This document shows positions 36,905-45,290 of a DNA stretch of 64,000 nt, piece by piece; within the stretch, counting starts at the first letter, position 1, and each line of letters opens with the position of its first letter. This DNA is from Bog-756 sp963828385. Its GTDB lineage: Bacteria; Actinomycetota; Acidimicrobiia; Acidimicrobiales; RAAP-2. The notes under the pieces were generated by a model. The model was not told the origin of the DNA. It did not search any database and saw only the letters and a program-made list of their open reading frames with translations. The position numbers and the translations under genes were made by a program. The stretch is taken from assembly GCA_963828385.1 (NCBI GenBank), contig CAWHEF010000002.1, positions 930,001 to 994,000 on the forward strand, given 5' to 3'.

Positions 36905-37615
36905 ATGTTTTTCCACGCAAACATCAAGCGCGCCGCGACTGCGGTGCTCACGGCCTCTACCGGAGCTGTGGTCGGCTTCGCACTGGCCGCCGGAGGTCCG
37001 GCAACGGCTGATCTGGCCGCCAACTGCGTTCCCGGCACGGTGCCGGCACCGGCCGTCGTCACGACTGCGACGCCCTTGGCGCAGGTCTCGGCCACCTCGC
37101 CCGTTCCGTGCCCCAGCTACCCCATCTCGGTGGTTGCAGGGTCTCCTGCGGGAACGACGACTGGGACCACCACGACGGGTACCACTCCGGTCGGAACCAC
37201 TCCGGTCGGAACCACTCCGGTCGGAACCACTCCGGTCGGAACCACTCCTGGTGGCACCTCGCCGGGAGGGACGATACCGGGTGGCACCACACCGGGCGGA
37301 TCATCGTTGATCAACGTCAACCTTCCCGTCCAGGTCGGTGACCAGGGCAGCACCAACGGATCCGGATCGGGAACGTCGCCCACCGGCACCCTGGTGAACG
37401 CCAACGTTCCCGTTCAGGCGCTGAGCAACAGCAGCTCCAACGGCTCCGGATCGGGCACGTCGCCCACCGGCACCCTGGTGAACGCCAACGTTCCCGTCCA
37501 GGCTGCGAGTGCGAACAGCACCAACGGCTCCGGCTCGGGCACGTCGCCCACCGGCACCCTGGTGAACGCCAACGCTCCCGTCCAGGCGCTGAGCAACAGC
37601 AGCACCAACGGATAG
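36905..37615 (+). CDS. Secreted repeat protein (GTTPx and 28-residue repeats)
   Basis: A 236-residue protein with AGAAGGAG upstream of ATG 36905. Residues 1-35 are a signal peptide (FHANIKRAATAV and a hydrophobic core ending ALAAGGPATA). The mature part has two cysteines (C41 and C69). Eight pentapeptides of the GTTPV/GTTPG kind fill residues 92-131. Three copies of a 28-residue unit fill 151-234, each with NGSGSGTSPTGTLVNAN and PVQA. No membrane anchor or enzyme motif is seen. The Thr/Pro linker and Gly/Ser/Asn-rich units suggest an extracellular structural or adhesive protein. The VPVQ pattern recalls short beta segments of aggregating surface proteins, which is speculative. Confidence 0.8.
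   Translation: MFFHANIKRAATAVLTASTGAVVGFALAAGGPATADLAANCVPGTVPAPAVVTTATPLAQVSATSPVPCPSYPISVVAGSPAGTTTGTTTTGTTPVGTTPVGTTPVGTTPVGTTPGGTSPGGTIPGGTTPGGSSLINVNLPVQVGDQGSTNGSGSGTSPTGTLVNANVPVQALSNSSSNGSGSGTSPTGTLVNANVPVQAASANSTNGSGSGTSPTGTLVNANAPVQALSNSSTNG
37178..37297 (+). repeat. 15-bp tandem repeats encoding GTTPV/GTTPG (8 units)
   Basis: Eight consecutive 15-bp units; units 2 to 4 (GGAACCACTCCGGTC) are identical, unit 1 differs by one base, and the last four vary. Unit number is likely to change by slippage. Confidence 0.9.
37355..37606 (+). repeat. Three 84-bp direct repeats in the secreted protein gene
   Basis: Each unit encodes 28 residues, with the core TCGCCCACCGGCACCCTGGT identical in all copies; divergence is at the unit ends. 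The high DNA identity suggests recent duplication or gene conversion. Confidence 0.9.
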
Positions 37616-37691
37616 CCGAGGAGACCCGGCCTTCGAGCTTCGCCTCACGACGACCTGGCGCAGCAGGTCAGAACGGCGAATCGGAGACCAG

Positions 37692-37731
37692 CCGGTGTCC
37701 GCCCTTCCCTGACGGGCTGGGCGGGCACCGG
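37692..37731. terminator. Strong hairpin between convergent genes
   Basis: CCGGTGTCCGCCC pairs with GGGCGGGCACCGG (13-bp stem with one G-U, 14-nt loop). It lies between the stop of the secreted protein gene and the stop of the ArsR-type gene, so it can serve both strands. Confidence 0.75.
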
Positions 37732-37745
37732 CGCGCCCGGGTTCG

Positions 37746-38561
37746 TCACCGAGGGTCGTTTTTCGTCATTTGCTCGGCACGGAGCTCGGCGTGCATTTCC
37801 CAGGGCGGTTGGGGGAGGACGTGACCGGTCTCGAGCATCGACTTCAAGTTGGCAATGACCGCCGGCCAGCCCACAGAGACGGCTCGGAGATCGTCGTCCC
37901 CGGCCAGGTTCTCGTGGGTGACGGTGAGCCGGACGATGTCCCGGTGGGGCTCGATCTCGAAGGTCACCACGGAAGGTTCGTCGGGTGACGGGCTATCCGG
38001 GGCCCCGAACGTCATCACCAGCCGCCGAGGTGGGTCAGCCTGGCGGACCGTACCGACGACGTCCACAATGCCGGATCCGTCGATCCGCCGGTGCTCCCAG
38101 GCCGAGCCCACCTGCCAGTCGGAGACGTTGCTGTGGCCCCAGTAGGCAGCGCTCAGGTCGGCGTCGGTCAGGGCATGCCAGACCCGTTCGGGGGTGCTCC
38201 CGATGTAGGTCACGTATACATAGGACGGCTTGCTCGCCATGCTCCACTCCTCTGCTCGTCGTTTCAGCTCGGTCAGCGTTCGAAGACGGGAGCCCTCGAA
38301 CTTGTGGATCCACCGCTCCCCGATCTGGTTGATCGGGACGGGATTGAGGTAGTGGAGCTTCTGCCGGCCCCGCCTGACGGTGACCACCAGGTTGGCTGCT
38401 TCCAGAACGGCCACATGTTGGGTGGCCGACTGGCGTGCCATCTCGATCTCTGCAATCAGCTCGCCGAGGGTCTGCCCGCTCTGGTCGTGCAGGCTGTCGA
38501 GCATGCGCCGCCTGGTCGGGTCGGCGAGCGCCCTGAACACCTCGTCCATCGTTTCGCTCAC
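37746..38561 (-). CDS. ArsR-type regulator fused to SRPBCC (AHSA1) domain
   Basis: A 271-residue protein. Residues 1-105 form an ArsR winged helix: DEVFRALADPTRRRMLDSLH, with recognition helix ARQSATQHVAVLEAANLV and wing VRRGRQKLHYLNP. From about residue 113, VYVTYIGSTPERVWHALTDA opens an SRPBCC/AHSA1 domain whose hydrophobic cavity may bind a ligand, running to about 245. Such fusions are known as one-component regulators of uncertain ligand. GTG 38561 is 7 nt from a CATAAT box that overlaps a perfect inverted repeat, so it likely represses itself and perhaps the divergent ABC exporter. No metal-binding cysteine motif is seen. Confidence 0.88.
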   Translation of the reverse strand: MSETMDEVFRALADPTRRRMLDSLHDQSGQTLGELIAEIEMARQSATQHVAVLEAANLVVTVRRGRQKLHYLNPVPINQIGERWIHKFEGSRLRTLTELKRRAEEWSMASKPSYVYVTYIGSTPERVWHALTDADLSAAYWGHSNVSDWQVGSAWEHRRIDGSGIVDVVGTVRQADPPRRLVMTFGAPDSPSPDEPSVVTFEIEPHRDIVRLTVTHENLAGDDDLRAVSVGWPAVIANLKSMLETGHVLPQPPWEMHAELRAEQMTKNDPR

Positions 38562-38568
38562 TGTGCCA

Positions 38569-38588
38569 TTATGCAGGTAAACACCTGC
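38569..38588 (-). promoter_or_regulatory. -10 box CATAAT overlapping 16-bp inverted-repeat operator
   Basis: GCAGGT-AAAC-ACCTGC (38573-38588) is a perfect inverted repeat with a 4-bp centre. Minus-strand CATAAT (38574-38569) overlaps its edge and ends 7 nt before GTG 38561. Binding here would block the promoter, the usual ArsR arrangement. Confidence 0.7.
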
Positions 38589-38724
38589 GTAAGTCGAGAA
38601 TCGGGAGGAAGTAGGGCGGGCACCCGACAGAGAAGCACGTAAGCAGCACCAGAATGGTGCAGCATTTGGAGGTTCCAGCAGGACACGCCCGCCGGGTGAT
38701 CCGATCGGAACACACGTATCGACG

Positions 38725-39669
38725 ATGGGAGGACGTTCCCTCGTGCCGGCTGTACGCGTCCGTCAACTGGCGAAGTCCTACGGCGACAAGAGGGCCGTAG
38801 ACGACGTCGGTTTCGAGGTCGAGGAAGGTGAGGTCTTCGCGCTCCTCGGACCCAACGGAGCCGGGAAGACGACCACGATCGAGATCCTCGAGGGCTTCCG
38901 CCGGCGTGATGCCGGGGAAGTCGAGACCTTGGGTGTCGATCCGGCCAGTCGTGCGACACAACGTTGGTTGCGGACACGCGTCGGGGTGGTCCTCCAAGAG
39001 TTGGCCGTCGAACCCTTCTACTCCGTCCGCCAGGTCTTGAGCCGCAACGCCGGCTACTACCCTTCGCCCCGATCCATCGACGAGGTGATCGCTCTCGTCG
39101 GTCTGACCGAGAAGGCCAACGCCCGGGTCAAGACGCTCTCGGGTGGTCAGCAGCGCCGGCTGGACGTCGGACTCGGCATCATCGGTAATCCCGAGTTGCT
39201 GTTTCTGGATGAACCCACCACCGGGCTCGACCCCTCCGGACGCCGCGAGACCTGGGACCTGATCCGGCAACTGGCGGCAACCGGCACCACCGTGATGCTC
39301 ACCACCCATTACATGGACGAGGTGGAGGCGCTCGCCGACCGCGTCGCCGTGCTGTCGCAGGCCCGGATCGTCGCCACCGGGACCCCGAACACCATCGGCG
39401 GACGCGACTCGAGCGCGGTGACCATTCGCTTCACCCTGCCGGTCGGGATCAGCGTCGAAGAGGTTCCGGTGCCGGTGTCGAAGGTCGGCAACGGTCGGGT
39501 CGAGCTACGGACAGACGACGAGCTGCGGATCCTCCATATGCTCACCGGCTGGGCGCTCGATCGCGGCCTGGAGCTTCCCGGGCTCTCTGTCATACGGATC
39601 ACCCTGGAGGACGTCTACCTCCACCTGACGAGGGATGATCGGCGGGAGAGCGAGGGGGTCGGGCGATGA
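38725..39669 (+). CDS. ABC transporter ATP-binding protein
   Basis: A 314-residue ATPase. Walker A GPNGAGKTT at 42-50, the Q-loop at VVLQE, signature LSGGQQRR from 138, Walker B LLFLDE at 158-163, and the switch histidine in TTHYMDE are all present. The C-terminal 80 residues form the accessory domain common in ABC-2 exporters of drugs or lipids (DrrA/NatA-like). The stop overlaps the permease start (ATGA). It is divergent from the ArsR-SRPBCC gene. The 135-bp gap contains the regulator operator and an imperfect hairpin at 38643-38663 (GCACC-agaat-GGTGC core). The substrate is not clear. Confidence 0.92.
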   Translation: MGGRSLVPAVRVRQLAKSYGDKRAVDDVGFEVEEGEVFALLGPNGAGKTTTIEILEGFRRRDAGEVETLGVDPASRATQRWLRTRVGVVLQELAVEPFYSVRQVLSRNAGYYPSPRSIDEVIALVGLTEKANARVKTLSGGQQRRLDVGLGIIGNPELLFLDEPTTGLDPSGRRETWDLIRQLAATGTTVMLTTHYMDEVEALADRVAVLSQARIVATGTPNTIGGRDSSAVTIRFTLPVGISVEEVPVPVSKVGNGRVELRTDDELRILHMLTGWALDRGLELPGLSVIRITLEDVYLHLTRDDRRESEGVGR

Positions 39670-40478
39670 CCACGGCGATGCCGGCTCCCACCTCGGGCAC
39701 CGTTGCCGGGGTAAGAGACCTGCGCTTGATCGCTCGCCAGACCAAGTTCGAGCAGCTCTCCTTCTGGCTGAACCCGACGGCAGCGCTGTTCACCGTTGCC
39801 TTCTCCCTCATCTTCTTGCTTCTCCTCGGCGCCTCCGCCGGCAACTCGCGGATCGGTTTCTTGGGCAACATCAGGCTGATCCAGTACTACGTGCCGGGAT
39901 TCGTGTCCTACGGGATCATGGCGGCGTGCTTCAACATCTTGGCCATCACGTTGGTGAACCGCCGCGAGATGGGTCTGTTGAAACGACTTCGGCTCAGCCC
40001 GATCCCTGCCTGGGTATTGCTGGCTGCCATCTTCCTGAGCACGATCATCATCGCCGCCTTGCAGGTGGTGCTCCTCCTGGCCGTGGGCAAGCTCGGCTTC
40101 AGTGTCCGCGGTCCGGCCAACGTCGGAGCCTTCCTGTTGGCCATCGTGGTCGGCATGCTGTGCTTCACCGCCCTGGGAATCGCCATGAGCACCGTCGTCC
40201 CCAACGCCGACGCCGCCGGTCCGGTCGTCAGCATCACCTTCTTCGTCCTCGTGTTCCTCTCCGGGCTCTGGTTCCCGATCAAGTCGGGATCGGGCTTGGC
40301 CCAGTTCTCGTCGTTCTTTCCGGTGCGTCACCTCATCACCGCCGTCTTCGCCCCCTTCAATCTCGAAAAGGGCGCCTCGCCGTGGGCGTGGCACGACCTC
40401 TTGATCATTGCCATCTGGGGCCTCGCCGGCGTGCTGGTGGCGGTGCGGCGATGGCAGTGGTCTCCTCGCCGAGGCTGA
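39666..40478 (+). CDS. ABC-2 type transporter permease
   Basis: A 270-residue membrane protein with six predicted helices: helix 1 around PTAALFTVAFSLIFLLLL, a periplasmic loop, then VPGFVSYGIMAACFNILAIT. NRREMGLLKRLRLSPIP is the coupling helix that touches the ATPase, and FLSGLWFPI precedes the last helices. It belongs to the ABC-2 exporters and pairs with the overlapping ATPase gene. A homodimer with two ATPases would form the pump. Candidate cargo: an antibiotic, a lipid or a glycan; the divergent ArsR-type regulator suggests induction by a small molecule. Confidence 0.92.
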   Translation: MTTAMPAPTSGTVAGVRDLRLIARQTKFEQLSFWLNPTAALFTVAFSLIFLLLLGASAGNSRIGFLGNIRLIQYYVPGFVSYGIMAACFNILAITLVNRREMGLLKRLRLSPIPAWVLLAAIFLSTIIIAALQVVLLLAVGKLGFSVRGPANVGAFLLAIVVGMLCFTALGIAMSTVVPNADAAGPVVSITFFVLVFLSGLWFPIKSGSGLAQFSSFFPVRHLITAVFAPFNLEKGASPWAWHDLLIIAIWGLAGVLVAVRRWQWSPRRG

Positions 40479-41035
40479 CGTCACCGGTCGCTGGACGCTT
40501 CACACGCCGGCGTCTGCGGCGGCTGATTGAACGCCGGCGACCGGCCGACCTGCGGTTATGATGGTGATCGCGCCGTTGGTCAGATGATGTTCGGCACATG
40601 CATGCCCTGCGCGTCGGGGTCCTGGCCAGTACGCCTGGTGGCCGATGCCGCAGCAGCCGCCACCGGACGGCGCCACCGGAACAACGGCAGCGTCACCGGA
40701 AGCACAGCGTCATCCGAACAGAGCGAATCGCAGTAAGGAGCGAGAAGGAGGTGTGGCCCATGCAACGGGGAGAACCCCCCAGTAGACCGGAAGTGCCGCA
40801 TCCTCCCGCCTCTTCCGCCTGACCGACCTCTCTCGGCAATCCGGGACGAGCCCTCGGTTCGGGCGCCGGTCGTCAGTGATCGGCCACCCGGAGGAGCGGG
40901 GGTGCCTTCCTCCACCGTCCGCATCCATGCCCCGGCCCACCCGGCCGAGCCCGCACCATCCCGCCCCCGATGCCACCCATGGGGAACGATGGATGCTGTG
41001 GGCGCGGGCAGCGCCCGAACGACCCGAGGTGTCCC
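40479..41035. other. Gap of 557 bp with no clear gene except a 20-codon ORF
   Basis: No frame here shows convincing protein character. The stretch has the short ORF at 40760-40822 with a strong Shine-Dalgarno, a CxxC-containing frame (FGTCMPCASG near 40590), and no repeat or terminator I can define. It lies upstream of the metal-transport genes. I looked for the conserved boxes of the magnesium and manganese riboswitches and did not find them. Confidence 0.6.
40760..40822 (+). CDS. Possible 20-aa leader peptide with strong Shine-Dalgarno
   Basis: ATG 40760 is preceded by AGAAGGAGGTG with 6-nt spacing, the strongest ribosome-binding site in the region. The peptide is MQRGEPPSRPEVPHPPASSA, rich in proline (PP twice). 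GTG 40751 in the same frame is an alternative. Proline-rich leaders can stall ribosomes and control downstream genes, which here encode metal transport functions 210 bp away. This is inference; it may also be an isolated small protein. Confidence 0.35.
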   Translation: MQRGEPPSRPEVPHPPASSA

Positions 41036-42466
41036 ATGGTCCGACTCTTCCAGCGGGTTCCCATCCTGCCCGCCCGCAGCCCCACCGTTCCCCCCGAGGA
41101 TGGTCCCACCGGCGCCGGTCGGCCGTCATCGGCCAGCGCCACGGCCTCGTCCACGCGTCCCCGGCGCCGCCACCGGAGCCAGCGCCTGCTGGCCAGCCGG
41201 GCCGTCCGGGATGCCATCGTCTCGCTGGTCGGCGTCGTCGGCCGGCCCGTCCGCAACCAGGGCGGTGCCGAGATCGGGAGCCTGGTCGATGTCATCTGCC
41301 GGTGGAGCGGGGACGAGACCTACCCGCCGGTGACCGGGCTCGTGGTCCGGGTCGGGCGGCGGTTGGCCTTCGTTCCGGCGGCGGCCATCGGGACCATCGA
41401 GCACTCAGAGGTCCGACTCCGCAGCGCCCGGCTCGACCTGAACGACTTCGAGCCCCGAATTGGCGAGGTCACGCTCGCCGATCAGGTGCTGGACCACCAG
41501 CTGGTGGATGTCGACGGGGTCCAGGTCATCCGGGCCGCCGACCTCTACCTGGCCCCCCTCTTCGGGCACTACTGCCTGGTCGGCGTGGACGTGTCCGTCC
41601 AGAGCCTCCTGCGCCGCCTCGGACCCGGTCGGTGGCGGCACACGCCCACCCCCGACCGGGTCATCGACTGGGGTGCAATCCAGCCCTTCGGCGAGACCGA
41701 ACAGGGGGTCGCCCCCGAGGTGCGGCTGCGTACGACGAACCAGAGGCTCGAGCGTCTCCGGCCCGGCGAGCTGGCGGACCTGCTCGAGGACCTGATGCGG
41801 CCCGAACGTCAGAAGCTGCTCGACTCCCTCTCCGCCGACGAGGCCGCAGACGCCTTGGAGGAGATGGACCCCGAGGAGCTCGCCTCCCTGCTCCGCGAGG
41901 CCGAGCCGCACCGGGCGGCCGAGCTGCTCTGTGCCATGGAGCCCGACGAGGCCGTCGACGCCCTCCGCGACCTCAACAGCGACGAGCGGGCCGAGGTCCT
42001 GGCGGCGATGCCCGAGGACAAGGCGGCCAGCCTCGTGCGCCTCCTCGGGTACCCCGAGAACGAGGCCGGGGGGTTCATGACCACGGCGTTCGTGGTGGCG
42101 CCGGTGACCGACACGGTCAAGGCCCTGACCGAGCGCCTGGCCGGCTCCGAAGCCCCGCCCGAGGAGCTCGACGCCGTGGCCCTCGTCGACGGGGAGGGAC
42201 GGATGGTCTGGGACCTGCCCCTGCTCGAGCTGCTCGTCAACGCCCCGGACACCCCGCTCGTCGAGCTCGTCGGGGAGGCGGAGCCGGTCACCGTCGACAT
42301 CCACGACCGAGTCGACGAGGTGGCCGAGCGTCTGGTCGAGGCCCGCCGCATGTCGGTGGTGGTCGTCGACGACGGCCGGCCCGTCGGACGGATCCTGGCC
42401 GACGACCTGCTCGACGCCCTGTTGCCCGAGCGAGGCCGGATCCACTTCCCGAGGTTGCTGCAGTGA
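41036..42466 (+). CDS. PRC-barrel / MgtE N-domain / CBS protein lacking the channel
   Basis: A 476-residue soluble protein. After about 45 disordered residues comes a beta-rich PRC-barrel-like part (VVGRPVRNQGGAEIGSLVDV), a second one (GEVTLADQVLDHQLVDVDG), then an MgtE N-terminal helical domain (LLEDLMRPERQKLLDSLSAD, EEMDPEELASLLREAE) and a CBS pair ending SVVVVDDGRPVGRILADDLL. The MgtE transmembrane channel is absent. In MgtE these domains sense Mg2+. Here they may sense metal or nucleotide for the transporter encoded next. ATG 41036 follows GAGGTG; an upstream in-frame ATG at 40970 gives a longer form. Confidence 0.85.
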   Translation: MVRLFQRVPILPARSPTVPPEDGPTGAGRPSSASATASSTRPRRRHRSQRLLASRAVRDAIVSLVGVVGRPVRNQGGAEIGSLVDVICRWSGDETYPPVTGLVVRVGRRLAFVPAAAIGTIEHSEVRLRSARLDLNDFEPRIGEVTLADQVLDHQLVDVDGVQVIRAADLYLAPLFGHYCLVGVDVSVQSLLRRLGPGRWRHTPTPDRVIDWGAIQPFGETEQGVAPEVRLRTTNQRLERLRPGELADLLEDLMRPERQKLLDSLSADEAADALEEMDPEELASLLREAEPHRAAELLCAMEPDEAVDALRDLNSDERAEVLAAMPEDKAASLVRLLGYPENEAGGFMTTAFVVAPVTDTVKALTERLAGSEAPPEELDAVALVDGEGRMVWDLPLLELLVNAPDTPLVELVGEAEPVTVDIHDRVDEVAERLVEARRMSVVVVDDGRPVGRILADDLLDALLPERGRIHFPRLLQ

Positions 42467-42560
42467 GCCGGGCCACGAGCTGAGCCGGCAACCCGAGCGA
42501 AGGATCACGACCGGTGAAACGGCCGCTCCGCGACTCCGCTTCCGGGGCTTTCTCATCTAC

Positions 42561-43769
42561 TTGGCCGCGGCCGGCCCCGGGCTCATCGCCGCCAACGCCG
42601 GCAACGATGCCGGCGGCGTCGTCACCTACGCCTCGGCCGGCGCCCAGTTCGGCTACCGGACGCTGTTCTTCATGGTGGTCGTCACCATCGGCTATGTCGC
42701 CATCCAGGAGATGGTGGCCCGACTGGCCGCCCACACCGGCAAGGGACTGGCCGCCCTCATCCGCGAGCAGTTCTCGCTCCGCCTGTCGGCCTTCGCCGTG
42801 CTGGCCTTCGCCGTGGCCAACGTGGGCCTGGTGGTGACCGAGTTCGCCGGGATCGGCGCCGCCTTCGAGCTGTTCGGGGTGTCCCGCTACCTGTCGGTGC
42901 CGATCGCCGCCGTCTTCATCTGGCTGCTGGTCATCGTGGGCTCGTACCGGTATGCCGAACGGGTCTTCCTGATCCTCACCCTGGTGTTCGTCACCTATCC
43001 GATCGCCATGGTGCTCGGCCATCCCGACTGGGGTGCGGTCGCCTCCAACACCTTCATTCCCCACGTCATCGGTTCGAAGGCCTTCCTGCTCGTGGCGGTG
43101 GCCCTGATCGGGACGACCATCACCCCCTACATCCAGCTCTACATGGCAGGGGCGGTGGTCGACCGGGGCATCGGTCCCGAGGAGTACCAGTTCGAGCGGG
43201 TCGACGCCGTGAGCGGGGCCATCGTCTCCGACCTCATCTCCATGTGCATCATCGTCGCCACGGCGGCGGTCATCGGCGGCACCGGGGCGCTCTCGTCGGC
43301 CGCCGATGCGGCCAAGGCTCTCGAGCCTCTGGCCGGCCACTTCGCCGAGACCCTGTTCGGCATCGGCCTGCTCGGCGCCTCCGCCCTGGCGGCGGCCGTG
43401 GTCCCGCTGTCCACGTCCTATGCCGTGGCCGAGGCGGTCGGCGTCGAGCGGTCGGTGTCACGGAGCTTCCGACAGGCCCCCCTGTTCCTCGGACTGTTCA
43501 GCGCCCAGCTCATCATCGGGGCCGGGGTGGTGATGCTCCCGGGCAACCTGTTCGCCCTCATCATCAACACCCAGGTCCTCGAAGGGGTGGTGACCCCGAT
43601 CACCCTGGTGTTCGTCCTGGTGCTCGCCAACCGTCGAGCTCTGCTCGGAAAAGCGGCGAACGGCATGCTCGCCCGGGTGGTGGGGACGATCACCGTCGTC
43701 GTGGTGGGCGCGTTCGCCTCGTTCCTCGTCGTGATCACGGTCCTCGGATGGACCGGGATCCACACCTGA
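42561..43769 (+). CDS. Nramp-like divalent metal transporter (variant motif)
   Basis: About 402 residues from TTG 42561 with eleven membrane segments. The first helix actually begins upstream (RGFLIYLAAAGPGLI), so the true start is before 42561: CTG 42480 in frame, or GTG 42514 if one base is missing. Helix 1 reads ANAGNDAGGVVTYASAGAQ where classical Nramp has DPGN, and helix 6 reads IGTTITPYIQLYM where classical Nramp has MPHN. These are the metal-coordinating positions, so the cation may be Mg2+ or another ion instead of Mn2+/Fe2+. It sits directly after the MgtE-N/CBS gene, a likely regulatory partner. Confidence 0.85.
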   Translation: MAAAGPGLIAANAGNDAGGVVTYASAGAQFGYRTLFFMVVVTIGYVAIQEMVARLAAHTGKGLAALIREQFSLRLSAFAVLAFAVANVGLVVTEFAGIGAAFELFGVSRYLSVPIAAVFIWLLVIVGSYRYAERVFLILTLVFVTYPIAMVLGHPDWGAVASNTFIPHVIGSKAFLLVAVALIGTTITPYIQLYMAGAVVDRGIGPEEYQFERVDAVSGAIVSDLISMCIIVATAAVIGGTGALSSAADAAKALEPLAGHFAETLFGIGLLGASALAAAVVPLSTSYAVAEAVGVERSVSRSFRQAPLFLGLFSAQLIIGAGVVMLPGNLFALIINTQVLEGVVTPITLVFVLVLANRRALLGKAANGMLARVVGTITVVVVGAFASFLVVITVLGWTGIHT

Positions 43770-43844
43770 GGGGCCTCGGGTTTGCGCCGTCGTCTCAGGT
43801 CGGGGGAGTATTTGGGCTTATGTGCCCGGCTTCATCGGTCGTTC

Positions 43845-45290
43845 ATGCCTAAGCTCGGGCGCAAGCGCCACAGGGGTCAGCGTCCGTCTCACCCGGCCCC
43901 GGTCCCCGAACGGATCGCTCCCCGGCCTCCGGCTCCGGGCGGCCTGCGCATCGCTTTTCTCGTCTACCGCGGCAACCCCCGGTGCGGAGGCCAGGGCGTC
44001 TACACCCGGCACCTGACCCGCGAGCTGACCGCTCTCGGCCACTCGGTCGAGGTGTTCTCGGGCCAGCCCTGGCCCGTGCTCGACGAGGGCGTGGGCTTCA
44101 CCCCTGTCCCCGGGCTCGACCTCTATCGGGAGCCGGACCCGTTCCGAGTCCCGCGCTGGCGCGAGTTCCGTGACCTGCCCCCGGTGTCCGTAGCCGCCCT
44201 CGAGCTCGGGGTGATGTGCACGGCCGGGTTCCCCGAGCCGTGGACGTTCTCCCTGCGGGCCCGGCGCCTCCTCCTGTCCCGACGGGGCGAGTTCGACCTC
44301 GTGCACGACAATCAGTGCCTCGGGAACGGCATGGTCGGCATGTTGGAGGACGGGTGGCCGCTCCTCACCACGCTGCACCATCCGATCACGGTCGACCGGC
44401 AGCTCGCCCTCGACCACGCCACCACCCCGTGGCAGCAGTTCACCCAGCGGCGGTGGTTCGGCTTCCTGCGCATGCAGGTGCGGGTGGCCCGCTGCCTCCC
44501 TCGGGTCATCACGGTCTCCGAGTCCTCGAAGACCGACATCGCCGCCCAGATGCACGTCGACCCACACCGCATGACCGTCGTGCCCGTGGGCGTCGACCAC
44601 ACCGTGTTCCGACCCCGTCCCGACGTGGCCGGAATCCCGGGACGGATCATGGTCACCTCCTCTTCGGACGGTCCCATGAAGGGGCTGGTCCCCCTCCTCG
44701 AGGCGGTGGCCAAGCTGGCGACCGAACGCGATGTCGAGCTCGTGGTCATCGGCAATCCACGTCCGGACGGGAGGGTGGCCCGGGCCATCGAGCGCCTCGG
44801 GCTCGCTCCCATCGTGTCGTGCGTGAGCGGCATCAGCGACGACGAGTTGGCCAGGGAGTACGCCCAGGCCCAGGTGGCCGTGGTGCCCTCGCTGTACGAG
44901 GGGTTCTCCCTCCCGGCCATCGAGGCCATGGCCTGCGGGGTGGCCCTTGTCGCCACGACGGGCGGGGCGCTCCCCGAGGTGGTCGGCATCCACGAGGAGA
45001 CCGGCCTTCTCGTCGAGCCCGACGATCCCGGAGCGCTGGCGGCGGCCATCTCCCGGTTGCTCGACGACGACGTGCTCCGCACCCGCCTCGGCGCCGCCGG
45101 CAGGGCGCGCGTGCTCGGCCGGTTCACCTGGCAGGTCACAGCACGCGGCACGGCAGACCAGTACCATGCCCTGCTCGCCGACGAGGCTCGGGTCGTTCCC
45201 CCCGACGAGACGGACGTGCCGGCCGAGACGGCGGCCGAGCTGCGCGGGGCTCAGGCCGGGGCCCAGGCCGTGATCGGAACGCCGTGCTGA
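43845..45290 (+). CDS. GT4 family glycosyltransferase
   Basis: An intact 481-residue GT-B protein from ATG 43845. The acceptor domain opens RIAFLVYRGNPRCGGQGVYT, with the glycine-rich loop of GT4 enzymes. The donor domain has GRIMVTSSSDGPMKGLVPLL and PSLYEGFSLPAIEAMACGVA, the EX7E retaining motif (E-G-F-S-L-P-A-I-E). The first 30 residues are basic and polar. It transfers a sugar from a nucleotide donor with retention. It overlaps the methyltransferase start by 7 nt, which begins a four-gene set. The acceptor is unknown; the set has no membrane helices, so the steps are cytoplasmic or at the inner face. Confidence 0.9.
   Translation: MPKLGRKRHRGQRPSHPAPVPERIAPRPPAPGGLRIAFLVYRGNPRCGGQGVYTRHLTRELTALGHSVEVFSGQPWPVLDEGVGFTPVPGLDLYREPDPFRVPRWREFRDLPPVSVAALELGVMCTAGFPEPWTFSLRARRLLLSRRGEFDLVHDNQCLGNGMVGMLEDGWPLLTTLHHPITVDRQLALDHATTPWQQFTQRRWFGFLRMQVRVARCLPRVITVSESSKTDIAAQMHVDPHRMTVVPVGVDHTVFRPRPDVAGIPGRIMVTSSSDGPMKGLVPLLEAVAKLATERDVELVVIGNPRPDGRVARAIERLGLAPIVSCVSGISDDELAREYAQAQVAVVPSLYEGFSLPAIEAMACGVALVATTGGALPEVVGIHEETGLLVEPDDPGALAAAISRLLDDDVLRTRLGAAGRARVLGRFTWQVTARGTADQYHALLADEARVVPPDETDVPAETAAELRGAQAGAQAVIGTPC

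Noticed and set aside
37178..37606. Regular repeats that might suggest a CRISPR array or a DNA uptake/binding array
   Set aside because: The repeats are in frame, encode a secreted protein with a signal peptide, and have no unique spacers of constant length.
40479..41035. Magnesium or manganese riboswitch upstream of the MgtE-N/Nramp genes
   Set aside because: I looked for the conserved boxes of the M-box and yybP-ykoY elements and found none; only the position is suggestive.
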